From PALSA-693 sp963834725 (lineage in GTDB: Bacteria > Actinomycetota > Acidimicrobiia > Acidimicrobiales > Palsa-688), in NCBI GenBank assembly GCA_963834725.1, contig CAWICN010000001.1:868001-932000 (forward strand): a DNA stretch of 64,000 nt, read 5' to 3'. Both the position numbers and the translations under genes were made by a program. The first letter of the stretch is position 1. Every line of letters begins with the position of its first letter. The notes beneath the pieces were generated by a model that worked only from the letters and a program-made list of their open reading frames with translations, searched no databases and had not been told where the DNA came from. Below, piece by piece: positions 50,990-59,448 of the stretch.

Positions 50990-51986
50990 GTGGCCAGCAC
51001 CCCCATGATCGAGGCTCAGGGCCTGAAGAAGCGATACGGTCCGACCCAAGCGCTGGCGGGCGTCGATCTGTCGGTCAACGCCGGATCGATCCTCGGGATG
51101 CTCGGGCCCAACGGCGCGGGCAAGACGACCGCCGTCCGGATCCTCACTACCCTGGCCCTTCCCGATGAGGGCCGGGCCCGGGTGGCGGGCCATGATGTGG
51201 TCGCCGAGGCGGCAGCCGTGCGCCGCCAGATCGGGGTGACCGCCCAGGATGCGACCCTGGATGAGCTGCTCACGGGCCGGCAGAACCTGGTGATGGTCGG
51301 CGAGCTGAGCGGCCTGCGCCGCCCGGGTGCCAAAGCACGCGCCGGCGAGCTGCTGGAGCGCTTCGCCGCTCACCGACGCGGCTGATCGGATCATGAAGGG
51401 ATACTCCGGCGGCATGCGGCGGCGCCTGGATCTGGCCGCGGGCCTTGTCACCCGCCCGCCGGTGCTCTTTCTCGACGAGCCCACCACCGGCCTGGACCCC
51501 ACCAGCCGGCTGCGCATGTGGGAGGTCATCCGGGAGCTCCTGGCGGAGGGAGTGACCCTGCTGCTCACCACGCAGTATCTCGAGGAAGCGGACGAGCTCG
51601 CCGATCGTATCGTGGTCATCGATCACGGCAGGGTGATCGCCGAGGGTACGTCGGCCGAATTGAAGGCCGCGACTGGCGGCGCTCGCCTGACCGTGACCCT
51701 GTCGGAGCCGCACCCATTGGCCCGGGCCGCCCTCGAGCCCTATGTGGATGGCACGATGCACGTGAGCCAGGACGATCGGCGTTACCAGGCGGCCGTGCGC
51801 ACCACCTCCGGTCTGGCCACCACTGTGGTTCGGGCCCTCGACGCCGCCGGGGCCGCCGTCGATGACGTGGAGGTGCGGCCGCCGTCGCTGGACGACGTCT
51901 TTTTCTCCCTGACAGGGCACGCTGCCACAGAACAGGTGGACGACCCTGACGAGCTGCAGGCGCTGGGGGCGGGGGCGCCGGCATGA
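50990..51986 (+). CDS. DrrA-type ABC exporter ATP-binding protein (one frameshift)
   Basis: About 332 residues of the daunorubicin-resistance DrrA family. Walker A LGPNGAGKTTAVRIL, Q-loop QIGVTAQDATLDELLTG, signature GYSGGMRRRLDLAAGL, Walker B PVLFLDEPTTGLDPTSR, switch TTQYLEEADELADR and the family C-terminal RPPSLDDVFFSLTGH. The frame changes near 51365 between ELLERFA and LTDAADRI; both sides are conserved. The GTG at 50990 is set by GAGGAAG (50981-50987). Its stop overlaps the first ATG of a repeat array that separates it from the permease gene. Confidence 0.88.
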
Positions 51987-52241
51987 GCGACCTGGGGGAG
52001 CGAATCGGCGGGGCAGGTTGCGGCACCGTCGCCTGGATGGTGCCGCAATGAGCGACCTGGGGGAGCGAATCGGCGGGGCAGGTTGCGGCACCGTCGCCTG
52101 GATGGTGCCGCAATGAGCGACCTGGGGGAGCGAATCGGCGGGGCAGGTTGCGGCACCGTCGCCTGGATGGTGCCGCAATGAGCGACCTGGGGAGCAAATC
52201 GGCGGGGCAGGTTGCGGCACCGTCGCCTGGATGGTGCCGCA
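51983..52241 (+). repeat. 65-bp tandem repeat array B, four units; chained mini-ORFs ending on the permease start
   Basis: Units begin at 51983, 52048, 52113 and 52178 (65, 65, 65, 64 bp) and the next ATG, 52242, is the permease start. Each starts ATGAGCGACCTGGGG and ends TGGATGGTGCCGCA. Units 1-3 each encode a 22-codon peptide (MSDLGER...WMVPQ) whose TGA overlaps the next ATG. The first ATG overlaps the ATPase stop. TTGCGGCACC and GGTGCCGCAA in each unit pair perfectly, placing the ATG at the foot of a hairpin. Unit 4 lacks one G and reads out of frame. Confidence 0.93.
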
Positions 52242-53090
52242 ATGAGCGCGCCCGCGGTCTCGATGCGCGCCCGGTCCGGCCTGGCCGAGCGGGGCTGGCT
52301 GGCTGCCAGGGTGCACGACGTGGCGGTACTCACCCGCCGCAACCTGGTGCACATCACCCGCGAGCCCCTCCAGCTCTCGGACGTGACCATCCAGCCCGTC
52401 CTCTTCACGCTGCTGTTCATCTATGTGTGGGGATCCGGCGTGCCGATCCAGGGCGGGAGCTACAAGGACTTCGCCATCGCCGGGCTGATGTTGCTCAACC
52501 TCACGACCTCCGCCATGGGTACGGCCGTGGGACTGGTCACGGACCTCACGAGCGGCGCTATCGACCGCTTCCGGACGCTCCCCATCTGGCGGTCGGCAGT
52601 GCTCGTGAGCCGGTCGGTCGCGGATCTCCTCTCGTCCGCACTCTGCATCACCATCGTGGCCCTTGTCGGCCTGGCCGTCGGATGGCGGACCAATGCCAGC
52701 CTGGCGTCGGTACTGGCCGGCTTCGGCATAGCCCTGCTTTTCAGCTACGCGCTGTCATGGGCATGTGCGTGCCTCGGCATCGTTTCGAAGGGACCGGAGT
52801 CGGCCCAGGGCATGGGCTTCATCGTCATCTTCCCCTTGGCCTTCGTCTCGAACGCCCTGGTGCCGGCCACGGGTATGCCCACCTGGCTGCAGACCATTGC
52901 GGACTGGAACCCGGTGAGCGCAGTGACGGCTGCCCTGCGAACCCTGTGGGGCAACCCGAACCCTTCGAAGTCGCTCCCCGCCTGGCCCATGCAGCATCCA
53001 GTGGCCGCAGCCCTGACCTGGTCCATCGGCGTAATCGTGGTCTTCGCTCCGCTGGCGGCTCACCTGTTCCGGCGCCGCACCACCGGATAA
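52242..53090 (+). CDS. DrrB-type ABC-2 exporter permease
   Basis: 282 residues from the ATG at 52242 with six membrane helices, beginning TIQPVLFTLLFIYVWGSG and ending AALTWSIGVIVVFAPLAAHLF. The N-terminal VAVLTRRNLVHITREPLQL is characteristic of the DrrB/ABC-2 family, as is SALVPATGMP-like text (NALVPATGMPTWLQTIADWNPVSAV). It forms the exporter with the ATPase at 50990. In the usual arrangement the two genes would overlap by ATGA; here the overlap is preserved through the inserted repeat array. Confidence 0.92.
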   Translation: MSAPAVSMRARSGLAERGWLAARVHDVAVLTRRNLVHITREPLQLSDVTIQPVLFTLLFIYVWGSGVPIQGGSYKDFAIAGLMLLNLTTSAMGTAVGLVTDLTSGAIDRFRTLPIWRSAVLVSRSVADLLSSALCITIVALVGLAVGWRTNASLASVLAGFGIALLFSYALSWACACLGIVSKGPESAQGMGFIVIFPLAFVSNALVPATGMPTWLQTIADWNPVSAVTAALRTLWGNPNPSKSLPAWPMQHPVAAALTWSIGVIVVFAPLAAHLFRRRTTG

Positions 53091-53096
53091 GGCGGC

Positions 53097-53266
53097 GGGC
53101 CGAAGCGCCCGGCGGCAGAGGCCCCGACTCCTCCTTCCTGTCTCCCTGACGCCGGTCCGTAGCGCCCGGCGGCAGAGGCCTCGACTCCTCCTTCTTGACG
53201 CCGGTCCGTAGCGCCCGGCGGCAGAGGCCCCGTCTCCACCTTGCTGGCGCCGGGCCGTGAGTGCCG
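53097..53266. repeat. Three ~48-56-bp repeats after the permease gene
   Basis: Units begin CGGNCCGNAGCGCCCGGCGG at 53097, 53153 and 53202, with a partial fourth at 53250. The last two full units are nearly identical up to their ends. The function is unknown; the region separates the exporter from the DHA2 transporter. Confidence 0.8.
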
Positions 53267-53300
53267 CCAAAACGCCTGCCTCCCGACAGGCCTCATATTT

Positions 53301-53319
53301 CCGATACGATACGTCTCGG
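53301..53319. promoter_or_regulatory. Candidate TetR operator upstream of the DHA2 transporter
   Basis: CCGATACGATACGTCTCGG is an imperfect palindrome: seven of nine positions match between the arms, with CCGA and ACG facing CGT and TCGG. It lies 66 bases before the transporter ATG. The regulator at 55005 is the obvious candidate ligand. Confidence 0.5.
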
Positions 53320-53384
53320 ATCGGTTTCAGTGCTTCCCCATGACCGGGCGAGCAGCAGGACAGGACGCACGAGAGGAGTCGCCC

Positions 53385-54995
53385 ATGCCGGCGCTCGACC
53401 GCAAATGGTGGACGCTCATCGCGGTATGCACGGCCACCTTCATGCTGCTGCTCGACATCACGGTCGTCAACGTGGCGCTGCCCTCCATCCAGCGCTCGCT
53501 CCATGCTTCGTTCAGCGACCTGCAGTGGGTGGTTAGCGCCTATTCGCTGAGCCTGGCCGTTTTCCTGCTGACCGCCGGCGTGGTCGGTGACCTCCGCGGG
53601 CGGCGGGAGGTGTTCGCCATCGGACTCGGCATCTTCACCCTGTCCTCGCTGGTCTGCGGCCTCTCGACCAGCCCGTTGATGCTGAACATGGCCCGGGCCG
53701 TACAGGGAGTTGGTGGCGCCGTCATGTTCGCCACCTCTGTGGCGCTGATCGCGGCGGCCTTTCAGGGTCGTGAACGCGGCACCGCCTTCGGGATCTATGG
53801 AGCGGTGCTCGGCGGGGCGGTGGCCGTGGGCCCCCTCATCGGCGGTGCTCTGACCACCGGCCTGGGCTGGCGCTGGATCTTCTTCGTCAACGTGCCGATC
53901 GGTGTGGCGGCGGTGGCGATCACCCTGGCCAGGATCCAGGAATCCCGCGATCCGGCTGGCCATAGGATCGATTGGATCGGCGTCGTCACTTTTTCGGTGT
54001 CGTTGTTCACGCTGGTCCTGGCCCTGATTCGGGGGAACAGTGACGGCTGGGGGAGCACCACCATCGTGACGCTGCTCGTTGTCAGCGCCGTCAGTATGGC
54101 GCTGTTCATCACCGGCGAGCTGCTTGTCCCTCACCCGATGCTCGACCTCTCGCTCTTCCGTCGGCCGGCGATGATCGGGGTGTCGATCGCGGGCTTCTCG
54201 CTGGCGGCGTCGATCTTCGCCCTGTTCCTCTACATCACCTTCTACATCCAGGACGGAATGGGCTACGGGCCCCTTGCGGCCGGAATCCGGTTCCTGCCGC
54301 AAACCGTGATGGCGTTCCTGGTTGCCCCCATCGCCGGCCGCCTCACGGTGAGGGTCCAGAGCCGCCTTCCGATGGGGATCGGGCTCCTGCTGGTGACCGC
54401 CGGCCTCCTCTTGATGGCGACCACCACTCCGGGATCGGGATGGACCCAGCTCCTTCCGGCGTTCCTGGTGACGGGCATCGGTATCGGGCTGATCAACCCG
54501 GTGCTGGCCTCTTCGTCGGTGGCGGTGGTGCCGGTCGAGCGCAGCGGGATGGGTTCCGGAGCCAACTCCACCTTCCGCCAGATCGGCATTGCGACCGGCA
54601 TCGCCGGACTGGGCGCCCTGTTCGCCAGCCAGATCCAGCACCACACCACCGCTGTGCTGCGCTCAACCCCAGTCGGGCAGCAGGTGCTGCACCAGGGCGG
54701 ATCGCAACTCGCTGCCGCTCTCCAATCTGGCAGCGTGCGGGAGATCGCCTCGGGGGTGCCCCAGCCGGCCCGGACTGTGCTGTTGCACGCCTACCGGATC
54801 GGTTTTTCGCACACCTTCAACGAGCTGATGGTCATCGGAGCGGTCATCGCGTTTGTCGGGGCAGTGCTCACCTTCGTTCTGGTCCGCCAGCGGGACTTCG
54901 TCCACAACGTGGTCGGCGCGACGAGCGCCGACGGCTGGAGAACCCCGGAGAGCGATCCGGCCCCCGCCGATCCGGCGGCGGTGTCCCCGGGGTAG
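53385..54995 (+). CDS. DHA2-family (14-helix) MFS multidrug transporter
   Basis: 536 residues, EmrB/QacA type. Motif D1 LLLDITVVNVALPSIQRSL in helix 1, motif A GDLRGRREVFAIGLGIFTL, motif B MARAVQGVGGAVMFATSVAL, motif C FGIYGAVLGGAVAVGPLIGGALT, and GLGWRWIFFVNVPIG. It exports drugs or dyes by proton antiport. The ATG at 53385 has GAGGAG four bases upstream. The TetR gene ten bases downstream is on the same strand, so the pair is probably autoregulated through the palindrome at 53301. Confidence 0.94.
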   Translation: MPALDRKWWTLIAVCTATFMLLLDITVVNVALPSIQRSLHASFSDLQWVVSAYSLSLAVFLLTAGVVGDLRGRREVFAIGLGIFTLSSLVCGLSTSPLMLNMARAVQGVGGAVMFATSVALIAAAFQGRERGTAFGIYGAVLGGAVAVGPLIGGALTTGLGWRWIFFVNVPIGVAAVAITLARIQESRDPAGHRIDWIGVVTFSVSLFTLVLALIRGNSDGWGSTTIVTLLVVSAVSMALFITGELLVPHPMLDLSLFRRPAMIGVSIAGFSLAASIFALFLYITFYIQDGMGYGPLAAGIRFLPQTVMAFLVAPIAGRLTVRVQSRLPMGIGLLLVTAGLLLMATTTPGSGWTQLLPAFLVTGIGIGLINPVLASSSVAVVPVERSGMGSGANSTFRQIGIATGIAGLGALFASQIQHHTTAVLRSTPVGQQVLHQGGSQLAAALQSGSVREIASGVPQPARTVLLHAYRIGFSHTFNELMVIGAVIAFVGAVLTFVLVRQRDFVHNVVGATSADGWRTPESDPAPADPAAVSPG

Positions 54996-55004
54996 GCGGT
55001 CACC

Positions 55005-55652
55005 ATGTCCGAACCGGCTTTCAGCGAACTATCGGTCGAGAGGTGTCCAGACGCGGCGCGGGTCCGGGGCCGGCCGCGCGACGAGCGGGTCACCCAGGCC
55101 ATCACCAGGGCCGCCCTTCGGCAGCTCATGGAAGAGGGGTACGCCCGGCTCTCCATGGAGAGCGTGGCGAGCGAGGCCGGCGTGGCCCGAGCCACCGTCT
55201 ATCGCCGTTTCAAGGACAAGGCCGACCTCGTGACCGCCACTATCGCCGGCTACGCCAGCGTGGGACCCGGCTCGGAGACGGCCGGTTCGGGGGCGTCGGC
55301 CGAGAGAGACGAGGCGCGAGCCGAACTCGAGGACTTCCTGCTCGACTTCGATGACCGCTTCAACCGCTCGTGCATTGAGGTGCTCGGGGGACTGCTCGCC
55401 GACCGGGAGGACCCCACCGCCCTGGCCCTGCACCGGGAGCGGGTGATCGAGCCGCGGCGGGCCTACGCCCGGGCCCTTCTTGATCGGGCCCGTGACGCCG
55501 GCGAACTCGATCCCGACACCGATCTCGATCTGGCCCTGGACATGCTGATCGGAGTGGTGATCGCCCGGGCGGTGGGCGGGCGGGACCTCGAGGCGGGCTG
55601 GGCCGAGCGCGCCCTCGACCTGGTGTGGCGGGGCGCGGCCGCCGAGAGCTGA
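55005..55652 (+). CDS. TetR family regulator of the adjacent transporter
   Basis: 215 residues. DNA-binding domain: RVTQAITRAALRQLMEEGYARLSMESVASEAGVARATVYRRFKDKADL, with the YRRF turn. The C-terminal helices (EDFLLDFDDRFNRSCIEVLGGLL, LALDMLIGVVIARAV) form the ligand pocket of the TetR_C family. It starts ten bases after the transporter stop and very likely controls it. Confidence 0.93.
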   Translation: MSEPAFSELSVERCPDAARVRGRPRDERVTQAITRAALRQLMEEGYARLSMESVASEAGVARATVYRRFKDKADLVTATIAGYASVGPGSETAGSGASAERDEARAELEDFLLDFDDRFNRSCIEVLGGLLADREDPTALALHRERVIEPRRAYARALLDRARDAGELDPDTDLDLALDMLIGVVIARAVGGRDLEAGWAERALDLVWRGAAAES

Positions 55653-55662
55653 CGCCGGCCCC

Positions 55663-55796
55663 GCACTTTGGAGCCGAGCGCGAGCCCCGCACTTTTGGAG
55701 CCGGAGGCGACTTTTGGAGCGTGCCCGCACTTTTGGAGCCGGCCGCGACTTTTGGAGCGAGCCGTACACGAGATGTACTCGCGGCGCTCCAAAAGT
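55663..55796. repeat. CACTTTTGGAGC repeats closing in a 12-bp hairpin
   Basis: Five direct copies of (C)ACTTTTGGAGC start near 55663 (one T short), 55689, 55709, 55727 and 55747. An inverted copy CGCTCCAAAAGT (55785-55796) pairs perfectly with the last direct copy ACTTTTGGAGCG (55748-55759). An inner stem GTACA/TGTAC (55764-55768, 55774-55778) sits in the loop. It lies between convergent genes and could end both transcripts. Confidence 0.8.
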
Positions 55797-55854
55797 GAGC
55801 CGATTTACCAAAGGTCGAGGCGGCCCAGACCCGAGGCGGCCCCGACCCGATCCC

Positions 55855-55978
55855 GTCAGACTCGATGCCGTCAGACCCGATGCGCTCAGACCGATGTGGT
55901 CAGACCCGATGCGGTCAGACCCGATGCGGTCAGACCCGATGTGGTCAGACCCGATGTGGTCAGACCCGATGCCGTCAG
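55855..55978. repeat. 15-bp tandem repeat, about eight units, at the 3' end of the methyltransferase gene
   Basis: Units of GTCAGACCCGATGYG (Y = C or T) run head to tail and stop at the methyltransferase stop codon (55975-55977). One unit lacks a C. It lies just outside the coding region. Confidence 0.88.
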
Positions 55979-56790
55979 CGCCGGGCGATGATCTCGCCGT
56001 GAGGGATGACGAACACCGCCGCCGGATCGCCGGCCCACTCCCGCCAGCCGGCCGAGACGCCAGCCAGCTCATCCGTGGTGGCGATCCCGTAGGCCACCGC
56101 CTGCTCGGCGAACGACGAGCCGACGGTGCGCTCGGCCCACAACCCCGCCCACCAGCGTCGTGTCTCCTCGGTCGCAAACGTCCACGTCGATGAGGTGTAG
56201 GTGATGTCGCTGAAGCCGGCGGCCCTGGTCCAGGCCAGGAGCCAGCGCCCGGCGTTAGCCTCGGCCCCGTTTTGCCGGGTGACCTCCAGATAGATCTGCA
56301 GCCACCGGTCGAGGGCCGGCGAGGCCGGCGACCAGATCATGCCGGAGTAGTCGCTGTCGCGGACTGCCAGGAGCCCGCCGGCGCGGACCAGGTGGCCCAT
56401 GTCCGCCAGGGCGCCGATCGGATCGCGCAGGTGCTGCAGCACCTGGTGGGCGTGCACGATATCGAACGAGGCGCCCTCGAAGCGGGCCGATCGAAAGTCG
56501 CCGGCCACGAAGCTGACGTTGGCGACACCGGCCTCCGCCGCGGCCGCCCGGGCTTCGCCCACCACCGCGTCGGAGAGGTCGATGCCGACCACCCGGCCGG
56601 GGGCAGTGCGTCTGGCCAGATCGATCGTCAGGCTGCCCGGGCCGCAGCCCACGTCCAGCAGCTCACACCCCTCGTCCAGGTACGGCACCAGGTAGGCGGC
56701 CGAGTTGTCCACCGTGCGCCAGCGGTGGGAGCGCAACACCGCCTCCTGATGCCCGTGGGTGTAGGTGTCAGGCCTGGCCCCGGCAGTCAC
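55975..56790 (-). CDS. SAM-dependent methyltransferase, class I
   Basis: About 271 residues from GTG 56790 (VTAGARPDTYTHGHQEAVL); ATG 56832 is an alternative. The Rossmann motifs are clear: motif I CELLDVGCGPGSLTIDLA, motif II acidic VVGIDLSDAVVGEARAAA, VSFVAGDFRSARFEGASFDIVHAHQVLQHL and LVRAGGLLAVRDSDYSG. It belongs to the UbiE/type 11-25 group; the substrate is a small molecule not determined. The C-terminal half holds Trp-rich WRWWAG-like text, a probable substrate lid. Confidence 0.88.
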   Translation of the reverse strand: MTAGARPDTYTHGHQEAVLRSHRWRTVDNSAAYLVPYLDEGCELLDVGCGPGSLTIDLARRTAPGRVVGIDLSDAVVGEARAAAAEAGVANVSFVAGDFRSARFEGASFDIVHAHQVLQHLRDPIGALADMGHLVRAGGLLAVRDSDYSGMIWSPASPALDRWLQIYLEVTRQNGAEANAGRWLLAWTRAAGFSDITYTSSTWTFATEETRRWWAGLWAERTVGSSFAEQAVAYGIATTDELAGVSAGWREWAGDPAAVFVIPHGEIIARR

Positions 56791-56959
56791 GCCGCCACAG
56801 TAACCGTTAAGGCTGACGCCTCCTGAGGGCAAGAGGACACGCGTACGGTCGCCAGGAGTCGGCGGCCGCCCCGGCTGTAGCCGGGTTTCCAGCGGCGCGG
56901 GCTCGAACGTTTGGCCGATACGTTGGGCGCGTGGGGCGCGTGGGATCTGCAGCCGTTTG

Positions 56960-57472
56960 ATGAGCGATTACATCGAACCGCGGTTCTGCCTCGCGTGTGG
57001 CGCTCCGGTCCGGGCGGTCGTCGTGCATGGCGAGCAGGCGTGGGAGTGCGAGGAGTGCGCCCACCGGCTGTTTCGGCGCCCCACTGTCGGGGTCGCTGTG
57101 CTCGTGACCGAGGGGAGGAACGTCCTCCTCGTCCAGCGCGGCTACGGCGACAAGGCGGGCCTCTGGTGCATTCCCTGCGGTCACGTGGGCTGGAACGAGC
57201 CCGTCCGCGCCGCGGCGGCGCGAGAGGTGCTGGAGGAAACCGGGCTGATCGTCGAGATCAAGGACGTCTTCGCCACCCACAGCAACTTCTGGCGGCCCGA
57301 GCGCCAGACCGTGGGCATCTGGTTCCAGGGCCGGCGCGTCGCCGGCGAGCTCCGCGCCGGCGACGATGCCATCGACGCCCGGTTCTTTGGTCTGGACGGC
57401 CTGCCGAACCTGGCCTTCCCGACCGACGTTCTCGTGCTCGACGCGTGGAAGGAAGCCAATAGGCCGAGGTAG
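56960..57472 (+). CDS. Nudix hydrolase with N-terminal zinc ribbon
   Basis: 170 residues. A Cys4 zinc ribbon (FCLACGAPV ... WECEECAHRLF) precedes a Nudix domain: VGVAVLVTEGRNVLLVQRGYGDKAGLW, the Nudix box GHVGWNEP then AREVLEETGL, and FFGLDGLPNLAFPTD. This layout matches ADP-ribose/NADH pyrophosphatase-like enzymes (NudC or the zinc-ribbon Nudix group). ATG 56960 is used; a TTG lies immediately before. It is monocistronic. Confidence 0.9.
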   Translation: MSDYIEPRFCLACGAPVRAVVVHGEQAWECEECAHRLFRRPTVGVAVLVTEGRNVLLVQRGYGDKAGLWCIPCGHVGWNEPVRAAAAREVLEETGLIVEIKDVFATHSNFWRPERQTVGIWFQGRRVAGELRAGDDAIDARFFGLDGLPNLAFPTDVLVLDAWKEANRPR

Positions 57473-57510
57473 CCGGACGCCAGTGACACCCCGCCGCCGG
57501 TCCCGTCACC

Positions 57511-57596
57511 GCCCAGCAGCCTGGCACCCCCAGCAGCCTGTCACCCCCCAGCAGCCTGTCACCCCCCAGCAGCTTGGCCCCCCCAGCAGCCTGGTC
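57511..57596. repeat. ~19-bp tandem repeats before the CoA transferase gene
   Basis: Four to five copies of CCCAGCAGCCTGTCACCCC and close variants. Two central units are identical. The function is unknown; the array ends about 80 bases before the gene start. Confidence 0.85.
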
Positions 57597-57676
57597 AGGG
57601 TGTCTGCCGACGCCGGGATCGTTACACTCCGCTCGGGGAGACCGGAGCGGACTCAGCCCGGAGGGAGGACCAGGAC

Positions 57677-58891
57677 ATGCCGTTTGTGGCGGCCAGCGAG
57701 GCCCTCGGAGGCCTCAGAGTCCTCGATCTGACCCGCGTGCGAGCGGGACCAACCTGTGTGCGTCAGCTCGCCGACTGGGGCGCCGATGTGGTCAAGATTG
57801 AGGCGCCCGAAACGGGCGGCCCGGACGGATTGGGCGGGGTCCGTGACGGCCCCGACTTTCAAAACCTGCATCGCAACAAACGAAGCGCGGTCATTGACCT
57901 GAAGTCGCCGGCCGGACGTGACCTCTTTCTCCGACTGGTCGACGGCGCCGATGTGGTCGTCGAGAACTACCGGCCCGACGTCAAGGACCGCCTCGGGATC
58001 AGCTACGAAGCGCTGGCCCGGCGCAACCCGCGGCTCGTGTACGCCTCCATCTCCGGTTTCGGCCAGGACGGTCCCTACCGCGATCGTCCCGGCTTCGATC
58101 AGATCGCACAGGGCATGGGTGGACTGATGTCAATCACCGGAGAGCCGGGTCGGGGCCCGATGCGGGCGGGCATCCCTGTGGCCGATCTGGGGGCCGGACT
58201 GCTGGCCGCACAGGGGATCCTGCTGGCTCTATTGGAGCGGGCCCGGTCCGGGCGGGGGCAATGGGTCCGGACCTCATTGCTGCAGGCGCAGGTGTTCCTG
58301 CTCGATTTCCAGGCCGCCCGCTGGCTGATCGATGGCGAGATACCGCGCCAGGCGGGCAACGATCACCCCACCTCGATCCCCACCGGTGTGTTCACGACGG
58401 CCGACGGGGCTATCAACATCGCCGCCGCCGGGCAACAGATCTGGGAACGGCTCAAGGGAGTCCTCGGCGACCCCGACCTGGACGATCCCCGTTTTGCCAG
58501 CCCGGCGGATCGTTCGTCAAACCGGGCCGCCCTCAACGCCATCATCGACACCCATACCCGCCGGCGATCCACCGCCCTGTGGATCGACCGGCTCAATCGG
58601 GCCGGTGTGCCCTGCGGTGCGATCAACGCCATCGACCAGGTCTTCGCGGACGCTCAGGTGCGCCATCTGGGACTCGCCCGCCCCGTCGTCTCAGGCGAAC
58701 GAGGGCCGGTCGAGATGGTCGGGCAACCGATCGAGATGAGCCGCTCTACCAGCGAGATCCGCACGCCGCCGCCAGGCTTTGGCGAGCACACTCACGAGGT
58801 GTTGAGCGAAGCCGGGTTCACCCGCGAGGAGATCGACGCCCTCGCGGAGAAAGGCCTGATCCATCTGGGATCAGCCCCCGAGCAAGCGTGA
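57677..58891 (+). CDS. CaiB/BaiF family (class III) CoA transferase
   Basis: 404 residues. Moves CoA between carboxylic acids. Features: LGGLRVLDLTRVRAGPTCVRQLADWGADVVKIEAP, NKRSAVIDLKSPAGRDLFLRLV, VVVENYRPDVKDRLGISYEAL, YASISGFGQDGPYRDRPGFDQIAQGMGGLMSITG, and IPVADLGAGLLAAQGIL with the catalytic Asp. It has a strong ribosome-binding site (GGAGGGAGGACC). It precedes a carboxymuconolactone-decarboxylase-like gene, suggesting a small catabolic group, with the substrates unknown. Confidence 0.93.
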   Translation: MPFVAASEALGGLRVLDLTRVRAGPTCVRQLADWGADVVKIEAPETGGPDGLGGVRDGPDFQNLHRNKRSAVIDLKSPAGRDLFLRLVDGADVVVENYRPDVKDRLGISYEALARRNPRLVYASISGFGQDGPYRDRPGFDQIAQGMGGLMSITGEPGRGPMRAGIPVADLGAGLLAAQGILLALLERARSGRGQWVRTSLLQAQVFLLDFQAARWLIDGEIPRQAGNDHPTSIPTGVFTTADGAINIAAAGQQIWERLKGVLGDPDLDDPRFASPADRSSNRAALNAIIDTHTRRRSTALWIDRLNRAGVPCGAINAIDQVFADAQVRHLGLARPVVSGERGPVEMVGQPIEMSRSTSEIRTPPPGFGEHTHEVLSEAGFTREEIDALAEKGLIHLGSAPEQA

Positions 58892-59070
58892 GCGTTCCAT
58901 CGCCGTGATGCGGGTCCCTGTGGTCCCGGAGGCGCGGCGCTGTCGTCGATGCCGACGAAGCGGGGCGAGCATGATCGGTCCCTCGCGTCTCGACGATGAT
59001 TTTCACCGGGGATGGATCACACGGCCGACAAACGAATCACACCGCAAGGCAAACAGAGAGGACAGCGTTC

Positions 59071-59448
59071 ATGGGCGATTACGAAGCGGGGCTGACGGTA
59101 CGGCGAGCCGTGCTCGGGTCTGATTATGTCGATCGCTCCTTGCGGGAGGCCGACGAGTTTATGGCTCCCTTTCAGCGGTTGGTCACGGAGTACTGCTGGG
59201 GCGATATCTGGACCAGGGACGATCTGCCCCTCCGGATCCGGAGCCTCATCAATATCGCTATGCTGACGGCTCTCAACCGGCCAGACGAGTTGCGACTGCA
59301 CGTGCGGGGCGCCCGCAACAACGGCTGCACCGTGGACGAGATCCGCGGCGTGCTGCTGCAGGCGGCCGTGTACTGCGGGGTGCCGGCCGCCCTCAGCGCC
59401 TTCAAAGTGGCACGGGAGGTGCTGTCCGAGTCCGAGGGCGCGCCCTGA
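59071..59448 (+). CDS. Carboxymuconolactone decarboxylase (PcaC/AhpD-like) family protein
   Basis: 125 residues, all-helical family. MGDYEAGLTVRRAVLGSDYVDRSL, EFMAPFQRLVTEYCWGDIWTRDDLPLRIRSLINIAML and GCTVDEIRGVLLQAAVYCGVPAALSAF match 4-carboxymuconolactone decarboxylases; the late Cys-Gly-Val pocket (AVYCGVP) is typical. It lacks the CxxC of AhpD peroxidases. It may take part in aromatic breakdown with the CoA transferase 180 bases upstream. The ATG has AGAGGA upstream. Confidence 0.9.
   Translation: MGDYEAGLTVRRAVLGSDYVDRSLREADEFMAPFQRLVTEYCWGDIWTRDDLPLRIRSLINIAMLTALNRPDELRLHVRGARNNGCTVDEIRGVLLQAAVYCGVPAALSAFKVAREVLSESEGAP

Noticed and set aside
52148..53149. A 333-codon plus-strand frame through the fourth repeat unit
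   Set aside because: It is out of frame with the permease, lacks membrane helices and arises because the last unit lost one base.
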